14,523 nt of DNA from an uncultured Acetatifactor sp. (lineage in GTDB: Bacteria; Bacillota; Clostridia; Lachnospirales; Lachnospiraceae). This document shows, in pieces, positions 1 to 6,466 of this stretch. The stretch is from positions 1 through 14,523 of the forward strand of contig CAQUWW010000076.1 in NCBI GenBank assembly GCA_948896875.1. The letters are read 5' to 3'. The notes under the pieces are model-generated. The model made no database searches and was not told the DNA's origin. It saw only the letters and a list, made by a program, of their open reading frames with translations. Both the position numbers and the translations under genes were made by a program. Numbering within the stretch: position 1 is the first letter of the stretch; each line of letters starts with the position of its first letter.

Positions 1-30
1 ATCCGGCTTTTCCTGTCTCGAATAAGGATA

Positions 31-52
31 GTATAATATGTGTATATTATAC
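31..52. repeat. 22-bp perfect dyad, possible operator or bidirectional promoter core
   Basis: GTATAATAT is followed by GTGT and then its exact reverse complement ATATTATAC. Each strand therefore carries a TATAAT hexamer (32-37 on +, 46-51 on -). No good -35 element was found on either strand. It could be an operator, or a promoter for a divergent gene lying left of the window. What it does is not known. Confidence 0.4.
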
Positions 53-137
53 CATAGGTTCCCCAAAATAGAAAGTGAAATTTTTAGTAAAATCGGAAAA
101 GACGGAAAAAAAGACGGAAACCGAAGTGGAATAGATA

Positions 138-166
138 TTGACACAAGACCAAAAATAATGTATATA
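138..166 (+). promoter_or_regulatory. sigma-A promoter for the kinase/ABC-F operon
   Basis: A perfect -35 TTGACA (138-143) is separated by exactly 17 nt from a -10 TATATA (161-166). Transcription would start near 172-174, giving a leader of about 450 nt before the kinase ATG at 624. The AT-rich context and consensus match make this one of the two best promoters in the window. Confidence 0.75.
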
Positions 167-203
167 TGACTTAAGAACTTATCCGAAAGAAAGAGGTGAA
201 AAG

Positions 204-215
204 ATGCGGAAATAG
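204..215 (+). CDS. candidate three-codon leader minicistron (MRK)
   Basis: ATG CGG AAA TAG encodes Met-Arg-Lys. It follows a good ribosome binding site, AGAGGTG (192-198), with 5 nt spacing, and sits about 30 nt downstream of the predicted transcription start. Very short leader peptides of this sort are known upstream of inducible antibiotic-resistance genes, where ribosome stalling changes the fold of the leader. Here the minicistron precedes an intrinsic terminator and an ABC-F gene, which suits that role. The sequence shows only the ribosome binding site, the start and the stop; translation and stalling are inferred. Confidence 0.4.
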   Translation: MRK

Positions 216-242
216 TCTACTTTTGATTCCATAAGGATTTTG

Positions 243-271
243 ACAGTACGGAGAAAAGCAGGTACTGTTTT
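243..271 (+). promoter_or_regulatory. small leader hairpin, weak terminator-like
   Basis: ACAGTAC (243-249) and GTACTGT (262-268) form a perfect 7-bp stem with a 12-nt loop, followed by TTTATTAT. The U-tract is poor, so this is more likely a leader fold or pause hairpin than a strong terminator. The stem shares the ACAGT/ACTGT core with the terminator at 457-480, so the two could exchange pairing partners. A second weak promoter, TTGACA at 240-245 with TACTGT 17 nt later, overlaps the same bases. Confidence 0.35.
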
Positions 272-320
272 ATTATGTTGCCAAAAGTGGATTATATTCT
301 CATAGCCTCTCTTTTACAGG

Positions 321-363
321 AAAGTCAGATGTCAGTTGGGACAAGGAATCAGAACGATGCCGA
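321..363 (+). repeat. leader repeat, copy 1 (shared with the gltB leader)
   Basis: This block aligns with 7869-7910 in the same orientation. By hand count 33 of 43 aligned columns match, including the exact 12-mer GGAATCAGAACG. This copy lies about 260 nt upstream of the kinase start and before the terminator. It sits inside a frame open from 275 to 541 that I do not accept as a gene. The block may be a conserved RNA or protein-binding element, or a scrap of a dispersed repeat. Confidence 0.5.
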
Positions 364-456
364 GACACTTTTTCATGTGCAGGCCCGCAAATGGAAGTTT
401 GCTGCCAAAGCGGTATGCGGTATTGGTTCTGAATTCAGGAGGATATGGTATGGTAT

Positions 457-487
457 GAACTGTTTGGCGACGGACAGTTCTTTTTTT
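457..487 (+). terminator. intrinsic terminator (attenuator) in the kinase/ABC-F leader
   Basis: Bases 457-466 pair with 471-480 over 10 bp, including two G-U pairs, closed by the tetraloop GCGA and followed by seven T (481-487). It lies roughly 285 nt after the predicted transcription start and 137 nt before the kinase ATG. No gene upstream in the window needs it, so it most likely attenuates the downstream operon. It could instead end a transcript entering from outside the window. Confidence 0.75.
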
Positions 488-506
488 ATGCGCAGGCCCG
501 AGAACA

Positions 507-595
507 GTAAGAGACCATCCGGCGCCGGGAAGAATTTATGACCGGGTTTTGGTCAGAAATTCTTCCGCAGGAAATGGTGCCGGAAGGTCTCTTAC
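507..595 (+). ncRNA. long bulged hairpin abutting the kinase ribosome binding site, structural copy 1
   Basis: The outer stem pairs 507-526 with 576-595 (20 positions: one A-A mismatch and one G-U), including the perfect 10-mer GTAAGAGACC/GGTCTCTTAC. Then come a 9-nt bulge on the 3' side (567-575, GCAGGAAAT), an inner stem (528-537 with 557-566) and an apical region with a mini-stem TGACC/GGTCA. GGAACT begins right after C595 and runs through AATAATAAAG to the AAGGAG of the kinase gene. The layout closely parallels 12535-12629. It has no U-tract and so is not a terminator. Its role is unknown: a structured 5' UTR or a palindromic mobile element. Confidence 0.65.
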
Positions 596-623
596 GGAAC
601 TAATAATAAAGAAGGAGAAAGAC

Positions 624-1421
624 ATGCATAATATTTTTATAGAAGGCATTCAGGGAATGGGGAAGTCCACTTTGCTGCAGGCGATTGCAGAAATGCGGCC
701 GGACCTGCATGTGTGCCGGGAGGGGGATTATTCGCCGGTGGAGCTGGCCTGGTGCACCTGGATGACAGAGGCACAGTACCAGACCATATGGAAGAAATAT
801 CAGGGGATTCGGAAAGAGATCGAGGACAATACCTTCAGAGAAGCGGAGCATTTTATTGTGACCTATACGAAAATTCTGACAGACATTCCCGGATTTCACA
901 AAGATTTGGAGCAGTACGAAATCTATAACGGGCGGAAGAGCTTAGCGGAGCTGGAGCAGATTGTGAGAATGCGGTACCGGAACTTTTCCGGGGAGGGATA
1001 TGTGTCGGAATGTGCTTTTTTGCAGAATATTGTAGAGGAATTGATTTTATTCCAGATGCTGGGGGATGATGAAATTGTGGCGTTTTACCGCAGGCTGTAT
1101 GCGGAAGTGCGGAAAGAAAATTTCCTGCTTCTGTATCTGTACAGTGACGCTCCGGAGGAGACCACGAGAATCATTCGGAAGGAGCGCCGGGACAGTCAGG
1201 GAAAAGAAATGTGGTATCCGCTGATGCTGGGTTATCTGACGGAGTCCCCTTATGGGAGAAAGCATGGGTATCAGGGCTTTGAGGATATGGTGGCGCATTT
1301 TCGGCACAGGCAGAAGCTGGAACAGCGTATCTTAAAAGAAGTGATAGGAGAACAGGCGGTGATCCTGCCGGCCAAAGGCTGGAAAATCGAAGAGATTAAG
1401 GAGAGAATATGTTACAGATAA
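624..1421 (+). CDS. P-loop nucleoside/nucleotide kinase-like protein
   Basis: This 265-residue cytoplasmic protein opens with a beta strand and a Walker A motif, GIQGMGKST (residues 8-16), as in deoxynucleoside and thymidylate kinases. A segment with SECAFLQN (128-135) and a basic stretch RIIRKERRD (182-190) resemble the substrate-binding and lid regions of that superfamily, but I cannot name a substrate. The frame is open from 549, but ATG 624 is preferred: it has a strong AAGGAG (612-617) 6 nt upstream, and the earlier codons lie in the hairpin 507-595. The gene's last 13 bp overlap the ABC-F gene, so the two are almost certainly co-transcribed and translationally coupled. The partnership suggests a shared response, possibly to a ribosome-targeting drug. 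The P-loop assignment is firm and the kinase activity is inferred. A small AAA-like ATPase is the alternative. Confidence 0.75.
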   Translation: MHNIFIEGIQGMGKSTLLQAIAEMRPDLHVCREGDYSPVELAWCTWMTEAQYQTIWKKYQGIRKEIEDNTFREAEHFIVTYTKILTDIPGFHKDLEQYEIYNGRKSLAELEQIVRMRYRNFSGEGYVSECAFLQNIVEELILFQMLGDDEIVAFYRRLYAEVRKENFLLLYLYSDAPEETTRIIRKERRDSQGKEMWYPLMLGYLTESPYGRKHGYQGFEDMVAHFRHRQKLEQRILKEVIGEQAVILPAKGWKIEEIKERICYR

Positions 1422-3157
1422 AAGATTTGACGATTACCCACAAAAAGGACTTGAGAACAATTGTGGAGAATTTTTGCTTTGTATTAAATGCGGGAGATAA
1501 AGCCGTGTTGATCGGGGAGGAGGGAAACGGAAAGTCCACGCTTTTAAAATGGATTTGTGCCCCGGAAACGATAGAAGGCTATGCTGAGGCGGAGGGAAAC
1601 TGTATTTATGCGGGAGAAAAACTGGGATATCTGCCTCAGGAGCTGCCGGCGGAAGACTGGACCAAAAGTATTTATACCTTTTTTGCGGAAGAGGAATTAT
1701 TCTGGGACCAGAATCCCAGGGAACGCAGTGAGCTGGCCGGAAGACTGCATTTTACGCCGGAATTCTTTTACAGCGACCGGGAAATGGGCACACTTTCAGG
1801 CGGTGAAAAGGTGAAAATTCAGCTGGCCAGAATTCTGACGGGGAAGCCGACGATGCTGTTGCTGGACGAGCCCTCCAACGATATTGACATTGAGACGCTG
1901 GAGTGGCTGGAAGAATTTATAGCGGAATCAGAGCTGCCTGTCCTGTTTGTATCTCATGATGAAACATTGATTGAACGGACGGCCAATGTGGTGATTCATC
2001 TGGAACAGATTCGGAGAAAGACAGTGTGTCGCTATACGGTGGCGCGTATGTCATACAGAGACTATATGGAGCAAAGAGAATCCGGCATGAAAAAGCAGCT
2101 CCAGGAGGCCAGGAGCGACAGGCGACAGGAGAAGAACAGACAGGAGAAGCTGCGCCGCATTATGGAGAAGGTGGACCATGATCAGGCCAGCATTTCCAGG
2201 CAGGATCCGGCGGGAGGGCGGCTGTTGAAGAAAAAAATGAAGGCTGTGAAATCCATGGAGAAAAGATTTGACAGAGAAGCGGAAGACATGACCAGAATGC
2301 CGGAAGAAGAGGAGGCCATTTTTCTGAAATTCGGACAGGAGATCCGAATGCCGGCGGGGAAAGTGGTTCTGGATTTCCACCTGGACAGGCTGACGGCAGG
2401 AGCGGCGGTGAAGGAACATGACGGAGAGACGGCCGCAGAGGATGTCGGGGAGACAGCCCATGGAAGCGGTGAAAGCGGCAGTTCAAAGGAAGGATTCCAG
2501 GGAGAAGGGGACGGCGATCCTGAGGGAAGCTTTGGAGAAAATGGAAGAGGATGTCCTGGACAAATTCCGGAGGAGACAGACCGCGGAGGCGGCGAAAACG
2601 GTGGTCCCGGGGAGGAGCGAATCCTGGCGAACCGCATCGATCTGGTGGTGAGAGGAGCCCAAAAGATCTGCATAGTGGGGAAAAACGGAGCAGGGAAGAC
2701 TACCTTGCTGCGTCAGATTGCGGAGGAGCTTATGAGCCGGGAGGATATCCGGGCCGCGTATATGCCGCAGAATTACGAGGAACAGCTGGATCTGTCCATG
2801 ACACCCACAGACTATTTGTGCACTGTGGGCGACAAGGAAGAGAGAACCCGGATACGGACTTTCCTGGGATCCATGAAATATACGGCGGAGGAAATGAGTC
2901 ACGCCATAGCGGAACTGTCGGGAGGGCAGAAGGCCAAAGTGCTTTTGCTGAAAATGAGTCTGTCAGGAGCCAATGTGTTGATTCTGGACGAGCCGACGCG
3001 GAACTTTTCTCCTTTGTCCAACCCTGTGATACGTGAGGTCCTTCGGGCATACGGCGGAACGATTATCAGCGTCTCTCATGATAGAAAATATATTGGGGAA
3101 GTGTGCGATACCGTGTATGAACTGACGCCGACGGGGCTGGTGAGAGCAGCGCATTAA
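1409..3157 (+). CDS. ABC-F family ATPase with an unusual insert in the second ABC domain
   Basis: This soluble protein of 582 residues has two ABC domains and no membrane segments, as in ABC-F ribosome-associated translation factors and target-protection resistance proteins. Domain 1 has Walker A GEEGNGKST (36-44), signature LSGGE (129-133), Walker B LLLDEP (150-155) and His183. A highly charged helical linker follows (about 215-310). Domain 2 has Walker A GKNGAGKTT (424-432), signature LSGGQ (503-507), Walker B LILDEP (524-529) and SHD (556-558). Residues about 331-402 are a Gly/Glu/Ser-rich insert between the first strands of domain 2, where family members normally have a short turn. ATG 1409 follows AAGGAG (1398-1403) and overlaps the kinase gene. 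Known ABC-F proteins act in the ribosomal E site. Whether this one gives drug resistance cannot be told from sequence, but the attenuator-like leader upstream would suit an inducible resistance gene. Confidence 0.88.
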   Translation: MLQIKDLTITHKKDLRTIVENFCFVLNAGDKAVLIGEEGNGKSTLLKWICAPETIEGYAEAEGNCIYAGEKLGYLPQELPAEDWTKSIYTFFAEEELFWDQNPRERSELAGRLHFTPEFFYSDREMGTLSGGEKVKIQLARILTGKPTMLLLDEPSNDIDIETLEWLEEFIAESELPVLFVSHDETLIERTANVVIHLEQIRRKTVCRYTVARMSYRDYMEQRESGMKKQLQEARSDRRQEKNRQEKLRRIMEKVDHDQASISRQDPAGGRLLKKKMKAVKSMEKRFDREAEDMTRMPEEEEAIFLKFGQEIRMPAGKVVLDFHLDRLTAGAAVKEHDGETAAEDVGETAHGSGESGSSKEGFQGEGDGDPEGSFGENGRGCPGQIPEETDRGGGENGGPGEERILANRIDLVVRGAQKICIVGKNGAGKTTLLRQIAEELMSREDIRAAYMPQNYEEQLDLSMTPTDYLCTVGDKEERTRIRTFLGSMKYTAEEMSHAIAELSGGQKAKVLLLKMSLSGANVLILDEPTRNFSPLSNPVIREVLRAYGGTIISVSHDRKYIGEVCDTVYELTPTGLVRAAH

Positions 3158-3166
3158 CGTATTTGA

Positions 3167-3195
3167 TTGCATTTACATTTTTTTTGTGATAAAAT
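3167..3195 (+). promoter_or_regulatory. possible promoter for the mraY-like gene
   Basis: TTGCAT (3167-3172) and TAAAAT (3190-3195) are spaced by 17 nt within an AT-rich stretch just after the ABC-F stop. The -10 is fair and the -35 poor. There is no clear terminator after the ABC-F gene, so readthrough from it is equally possible. Confidence 0.35.
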
Positions 3196-3277
3196 CGAAA
3201 TATTCGTACAAGCTTTATAGGGGCCTCAGTTCCCGAGAGAAGAAACAGCACAATGGTGCGGATGGGAGTCGCAGTCT

Positions 3278-4243
3278 ATGTTATACTCTGTTGTATCGGA
3301 AAAATATTCATCTCTGCTTGCTCTGGCAGGCATTTTGTTTGCGTTTGTGGCGACAGTGGCAGCCACAGCGAAGCTGGGAGTACATCTGCCGAAGGATGCC
3401 GGCCGGGAATTTGCCCATGACGGCAAGCTGTCCGCAGGCAAACCCAGGGGAGCCGGTATTATTTTTGTGCTGGCTTTTACGGCGGCGGCATTGCTTTTTG
3501 TCCCTTTGAAAGCGGAAATTGTAATCTATCTGATTCTGATTGTCATCTGTATGATGACAGGATTTCTGGATGACGCTTCGAAAACGTCCTGGGGAGAGTT
3601 CAAAAAAGGATTTCTGGATTTGTGCGTGGCTGTGCTGACGGCCATGACCTTTTTGAAATATAATTCCAATGCCATAGAACTGGCCTTTTTTCATGTGGGA
3701 ATCGTGATTCCGAAGGGGCTGTTTGCCGTGCTGGCGGTGATTCTGGTGTGGGTGTCCGTGAATGTGACCAATTGCTCCGACGGGGTGGACGGGCTTTCCG
3801 GAACATTGGCGATTATCTCCATGACCACACTTTATCTTGTGGATCGGATTCTGGAAGTTGGGCAGGATTTCTCCTTCCTGATTCTGCTCTTTGCGGCCTG
3901 CATCCTGGGGTATCTGTGGTATAATGCCACACCCAGTCGCCTGATGATGGGAGATGCGGGTTCCCGGGCCATGGGTCTTTTTATCAGCATTGCCGTCCTG
4001 AAAACGGGCAGACCGCTTTTGTATATTCCGGTGGCGCTGGTATTGATTCTGGACGGCGGTCTTGGGCTGCTTAAGGTGTCTCTGATTCGTCTGGGGAAAA
4101 TTCATATTCTGACAAAGGTGCGCACACCCCTTCATGACCATGTGAGGAAACTATGGGGCTGGTCCAATACACAGACGGTGTTCCGGTTCGCCATCATTCA
4201 GATTATTCTGGCGGTGGTCGTGGTGTATGGTATCGGGATGTGA
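3278..4243 (+). CDS. mraY: MraY-type phospho-N-acetylmuramoyl-pentapeptide transferase (stand-alone paralog)
   Basis: This 321-residue polytopic membrane protein belongs to the polyprenyl-phosphate sugar-1-phosphate transferase family. MraY itself moves phospho-MurNAc-pentapeptide onto undecaprenyl phosphate to make lipid I at the inner membrane face. Family motifs are present in order: GKPRGAG (54-60), FLDDASK (96-102) with the paired Asp 98/99, NCSDGVDG (165-172) with Asp168 and Asp171, MGDAGS (224-229) and the C-terminal TPLHDH (283-288) with GWS close behind. The last motif places it nearer MraY than WecA/TagO. The usual HHH triplet of MraY reads HDH (286-288). The start at 3278 has GGGAG 9 nt upstream. 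The gene lies outside any division/cell-wall cluster, next to greA, so it may be a paralog with a modified substrate. MraY-like identity is strong; the exact acceptor and donor are less sure. Confidence 0.82.
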   Translation: MLYSVVSEKYSSLLALAGILFAFVATVAATAKLGVHLPKDAGREFAHDGKLSAGKPRGAGIIFVLAFTAAALLFVPLKAEIVIYLILIVICMMTGFLDDASKTSWGEFKKGFLDLCVAVLTAMTFLKYNSNAIELAFFHVGIVIPKGLFAVLAVILVWVSVNVTNCSDGVDGLSGTLAIISMTTLYLVDRILEVGQDFSFLILLFAACILGYLWYNATPSRLMMGDAGSRAMGLFISIAVLKTGRPLLYIPVALVLILDGGLGLLKVSLIRLGKIHILTKVRTPLHDHVRKLWGWSNTQTVFRFAIIQIILAVVVVYGIGM

Positions 4244-4317
4244 GGAAAGAAAGTGGAAAGGACCCGGTCGAAGGCTGTGGAGAGAAAGGAACGAAGACAG
4301 AAACAGGTGGATGAATT

Positions 4318-4821
4318 ATGTATGATGAACTGACGCCCAGTGACATTAGAAAGATGGAAGAGGAAATAGAGCACCGGAAGCTTGTGGTGCGGCCCAAAGC
4401 GCTGGAGGATGTGAAAGAGGCAAGAGCGCAGGGAGATTTAAGTGAGAATTTTGAATACTATGCGGCGAAGAAATTCAAGAATCAGAATGAGAGCCGGATA
4501 CGCTATCTGGAGAGAATGATTAAGACGGCGAAAGTAATATCCGAGGATTCCAAGGAGGATGAGGTGGGCATCAATAATACCGTCACGGTGGAATTTGCGG
4601 ATGACGGTTCCGTGGAAACCTATAAAATCGTCACAACGGTCAGAGGGAATTCCCTGGAGAATCTAATCAGCAACGAAAGCCCCCTGGGCAAAGCGCTGCT
4701 TGGGAAAAAGGAGGGGGACACGGTCTCCGTACAGGTAAACGCATCTATTGGCTATGATGTAAAAATTATCCGCATCGATAAGACATCAGATGACGGAAAT
4801 GATAAGATTAGGAGTTTTTAA
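4318..4821 (+). CDS. greA: GreA-family transcription elongation factor
   Basis: This 167-residue protein rescues backtracked RNA polymerase by stimulating transcript cleavage. The N-terminal coiled coil (about 6-75) carries the family signature GDLSENFEYYAA (39-50), with the acidic tip residues Asp40 and Glu43 that position the catalytic metal, and RIRYLERMI (60-68). The C-terminal FKBP-like domain includes VGINNTVTVEF (83-93) and SPLGKALLGKKEGD (121-134). It is slightly longer than the usual 155-160 residues because of a polar C-terminal tail after about residue 155. ATG 4318 follows AGGTGG with 8 nt spacing. The stop TAA directly abuts the ATG of the next gene, so the two form a coupled pair. 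The 74 bp between mraY and this gene show no promoter or terminator. Clostridia often carry more than one GreA-like protein, and this may be the divergent copy. Confidence 0.9.
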   Translation: MYDELTPSDIRKMEEEIEHRKLVVRPKALEDVKEARAQGDLSENFEYYAAKKFKNQNESRIRYLERMIKTAKVISEDSKEDEVGINNTVTVEFADDGSVETYKIVTTVRGNSLENLISNESPLGKALLGKKEGDTVSVQVNASIGYDVKIIRIDKTSDDGNDKIRSF

Positions 4822-6327
4822 ATGAAAAATTATCTGTTATTTGATCTGGACGGAACATTGACGGACCCTAAGGAGGGCATCTGCACTTGTGTACAGTACG
4901 CATTGTCTTCTTTTGGAATTGACGAGCCTGACCTGGACAAGCTGGAGCCCTTTATCGGGCCGCCGCTGAAGGACAGCTTTATGGAATTTTACCAGATGAG
5001 CGAGGAGCAGGCGGAAGTTGCGGTAGAGAAGTATCGGGAGCGTTTCAGAGACAAGGGGATTTTTGAGAATGAACTGTATACCTGGATTCCCGATATGCTG
5101 CGCGCCCTGAATTCCAAGGGAATGTTTATGGCGGTGGCTTCCAGTAAGCCAACGGTGTTTGTGCGACAGATTCTGGAGCATTTCAATATTGCGAAATATT
5201 TTAAGGTCGTGGTGGGAAGCGAGCTGGACGGAACCCGGGTGAAAAAGGAAGAAGTGGTGGAGGAAGCCTTAAAGCAGCTGTTTGGTGAGACGCCGGTGGA
5301 TAAAACGAAGGTATATATGATCGGCGACCGCCGCCATGACGTGGAGGGCGCACATGCTTGCGGTGTGGAGGCCGTGGGTGTTACATACGGCTATGGCAGT
5401 ATGGAAGAGCTGAAGGAGGCGAAAGCCGACTATATTGTCCGTTCTGTGGGAGAATTGCAGAAATTCCTTCTGCGGGGAACGGAGGACAAGCAGAAACTGA
5501 CTACGTTCCAGCGGATCATGCAGATGATGGTTCCCTTTCTGCTGTTTATCCTGGTGAGAAATATCGGCATGAATATCGGTGTCATGCTTCTGGTGACATT
5601 GGGAAACAGCATTCCCGGAGGAGATTTTCTGTTTGTGAGGAATGCGGAAGGCGCTCTGGAGGCGCTGACGGGAAATGGGGCTGTGATTGTATCCACACTG
5701 GGATTTATCGCCGGTGCGGCTTCCATTTTCAATATCGCGAAGAAAACGCTGGCCAAAGCGGCGGAAGATATGAAGCTGACTCACATCAAGGAAGAGCCGG
5801 GGAAAAGCTATCTGCTGATGGGCGCTGCCGCGGTGGGACTGGCCATTGGGTTCAATGTACTTTTGGAGCTGACCGGGGTCATCGACAATTCCGAGGTTTA
5901 TGAGGCGGTGGCAGAGGCCCAGTACGCGGCGATTCTTCCCCTGGGGCTGGTAAGCTTTGGACTTATCACGCCGATTGCGGAGGAGCTTTTATTCAGGGGA
6001 ATTATCTATAATTGTGTGCGGCGCTATCTGAAGCCCATTGCGGCCATGGTGATGTCCGCGGCGCTTTTTGCCATGTATCACGGCAACTCGGTACAGGGGA
6101 TTTATGCGTTTGTCATGGGGTGTCTCATGGTGTATGCCTATGAATATTTTGGAGATTTCCGGATGCCTGTGGCGGTGCATATGATTTCCAATGTGCTGAT
6201 CTACTGCATCAGCTATCAGCCCGGGGTAGCGGCGCTGTTCCTGAACTGGCCGGTGTGTATCGTGTGCCTGGCCATCGGCGGGGGAAGTATATGGCTGTTG
6301 AATAAGGAGAAGAAGATCTACGGATAA
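4822..6327 (+). CDS. HAD phosphatase fused to a CPBP-family intramembrane metalloprotease
   Basis: This single 501-residue frame joins two known families. Residues 1 to about 217 form a cytoplasmic HAD hydrolase of the phosphoglycolate phosphatase type: DLDGT (8-12) with nucleophile Asp8 and acid/base Asp10, SSKP (107-110), a lysine pair near 141-142, and GDRRHD (168-173). From about 232 on there are several hydrophobic membrane helices with the CPBP (Abi/CAAX protease-like) motifs EELLFRG (387-393), FAMYH (416-420) and HMISN (453-457), which form the Glu/His active site. A polar stretch at 218-230 links the halves. The ATG follows the greA stop with no gap, and AGGAG (4810-4814) lies inside the end of greA. 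The substrate of each half is unknown. The active-site residues of both look intact, so a bifunctional or membrane-tethered phosphatase is plausible. Confidence 0.87.
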   Translation: MKNYLLFDLDGTLTDPKEGICTCVQYALSSFGIDEPDLDKLEPFIGPPLKDSFMEFYQMSEEQAEVAVEKYRERFRDKGIFENELYTWIPDMLRALNSKGMFMAVASSKPTVFVRQILEHFNIAKYFKVVVGSELDGTRVKKEEVVEEALKQLFGETPVDKTKVYMIGDRRHDVEGAHACGVEAVGVTYGYGSMEELKEAKADYIVRSVGELQKFLLRGTEDKQKLTTFQRIMQMMVPFLLFILVRNIGMNIGVMLLVTLGNSIPGGDFLFVRNAEGALEALTGNGAVIVSTLGFIAGAASIFNIAKKTLAKAAEDMKLTHIKEEPGKSYLLMGAAAVGLAIGFNVLLELTGVIDNSEVYEAVAEAQYAAILPLGLVSFGLITPIAEELLFRGIIYNCVRRYLKPIAAMVMSAALFAMYHGNSVQGIYAFVMGCLMVYAYEYFGDFRMPVAVHMISNVLIYCISYQPGVAALFLNWPVCIVCLAIGGGSIWLLNKEKKIYG

Positions 6328-6357
6328 TATGTGAGCCGGGGAAATGACTGTTCGGCA

Positions 6358-6399
6358 GGGTATTGGAATCACAGTTCATTCGTAATAATTCAGATACCC
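6358..6399 (+). repeat. intergenic inverted repeat between the HAD-CPBP and GT2 genes
   Basis: GGGTATTGGAAT (6358-6369) pairs with ATTCAGATACCC (6388-6399) with one mismatch and one wobble, around an 18-nt loop. No U-tract follows, so it is a poor terminator. A smaller GTAG/CTAC hairpin lies at 6422-6437. The 139-bp gap holds no other gene or clear promoter. This may be a dispersed palindromic repeat or an RNA processing site. Confidence 0.4.
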
Positions 6400-6466
6400 G
6401 CGAAGCTAAAAGACTCATTTCGTAGTTTAAAATCTACTTCACAGTGAGGCAGGAGTATAGAATGCT

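Noticed and set aside
275..541. 88-codon open frame in the kinase/ABC-F leader
   Set aside because: It has no good ribosome binding site, its composition is odd, it runs through the intrinsic terminator and it stops inside the long hairpin. Part of it is the repeat shared with the gltB leader. More likely leader RNA or repeat sequence than a gene.
549..623. Upstream in-frame start for the kinase gene
   Set aside because: It would put 25 extra codons inside the long hairpin with no ribosome binding site. ATG 624 has a strong one and begins right at the first strand of the P-loop fold.
2418..2651. 77-codon frame inside the ABC-F gene as a separate gene
   Set aside because: It is embedded in a clear CDS and has no ribosome binding site. 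Kept only as evidence for a possible frameshift pair.
3308..4141. 277-codon - strand frame opposite mraY
   Set aside because: It is a shadow frame rich in Gln and His, the usual result of reading opposite a hydrophobic membrane protein gene.
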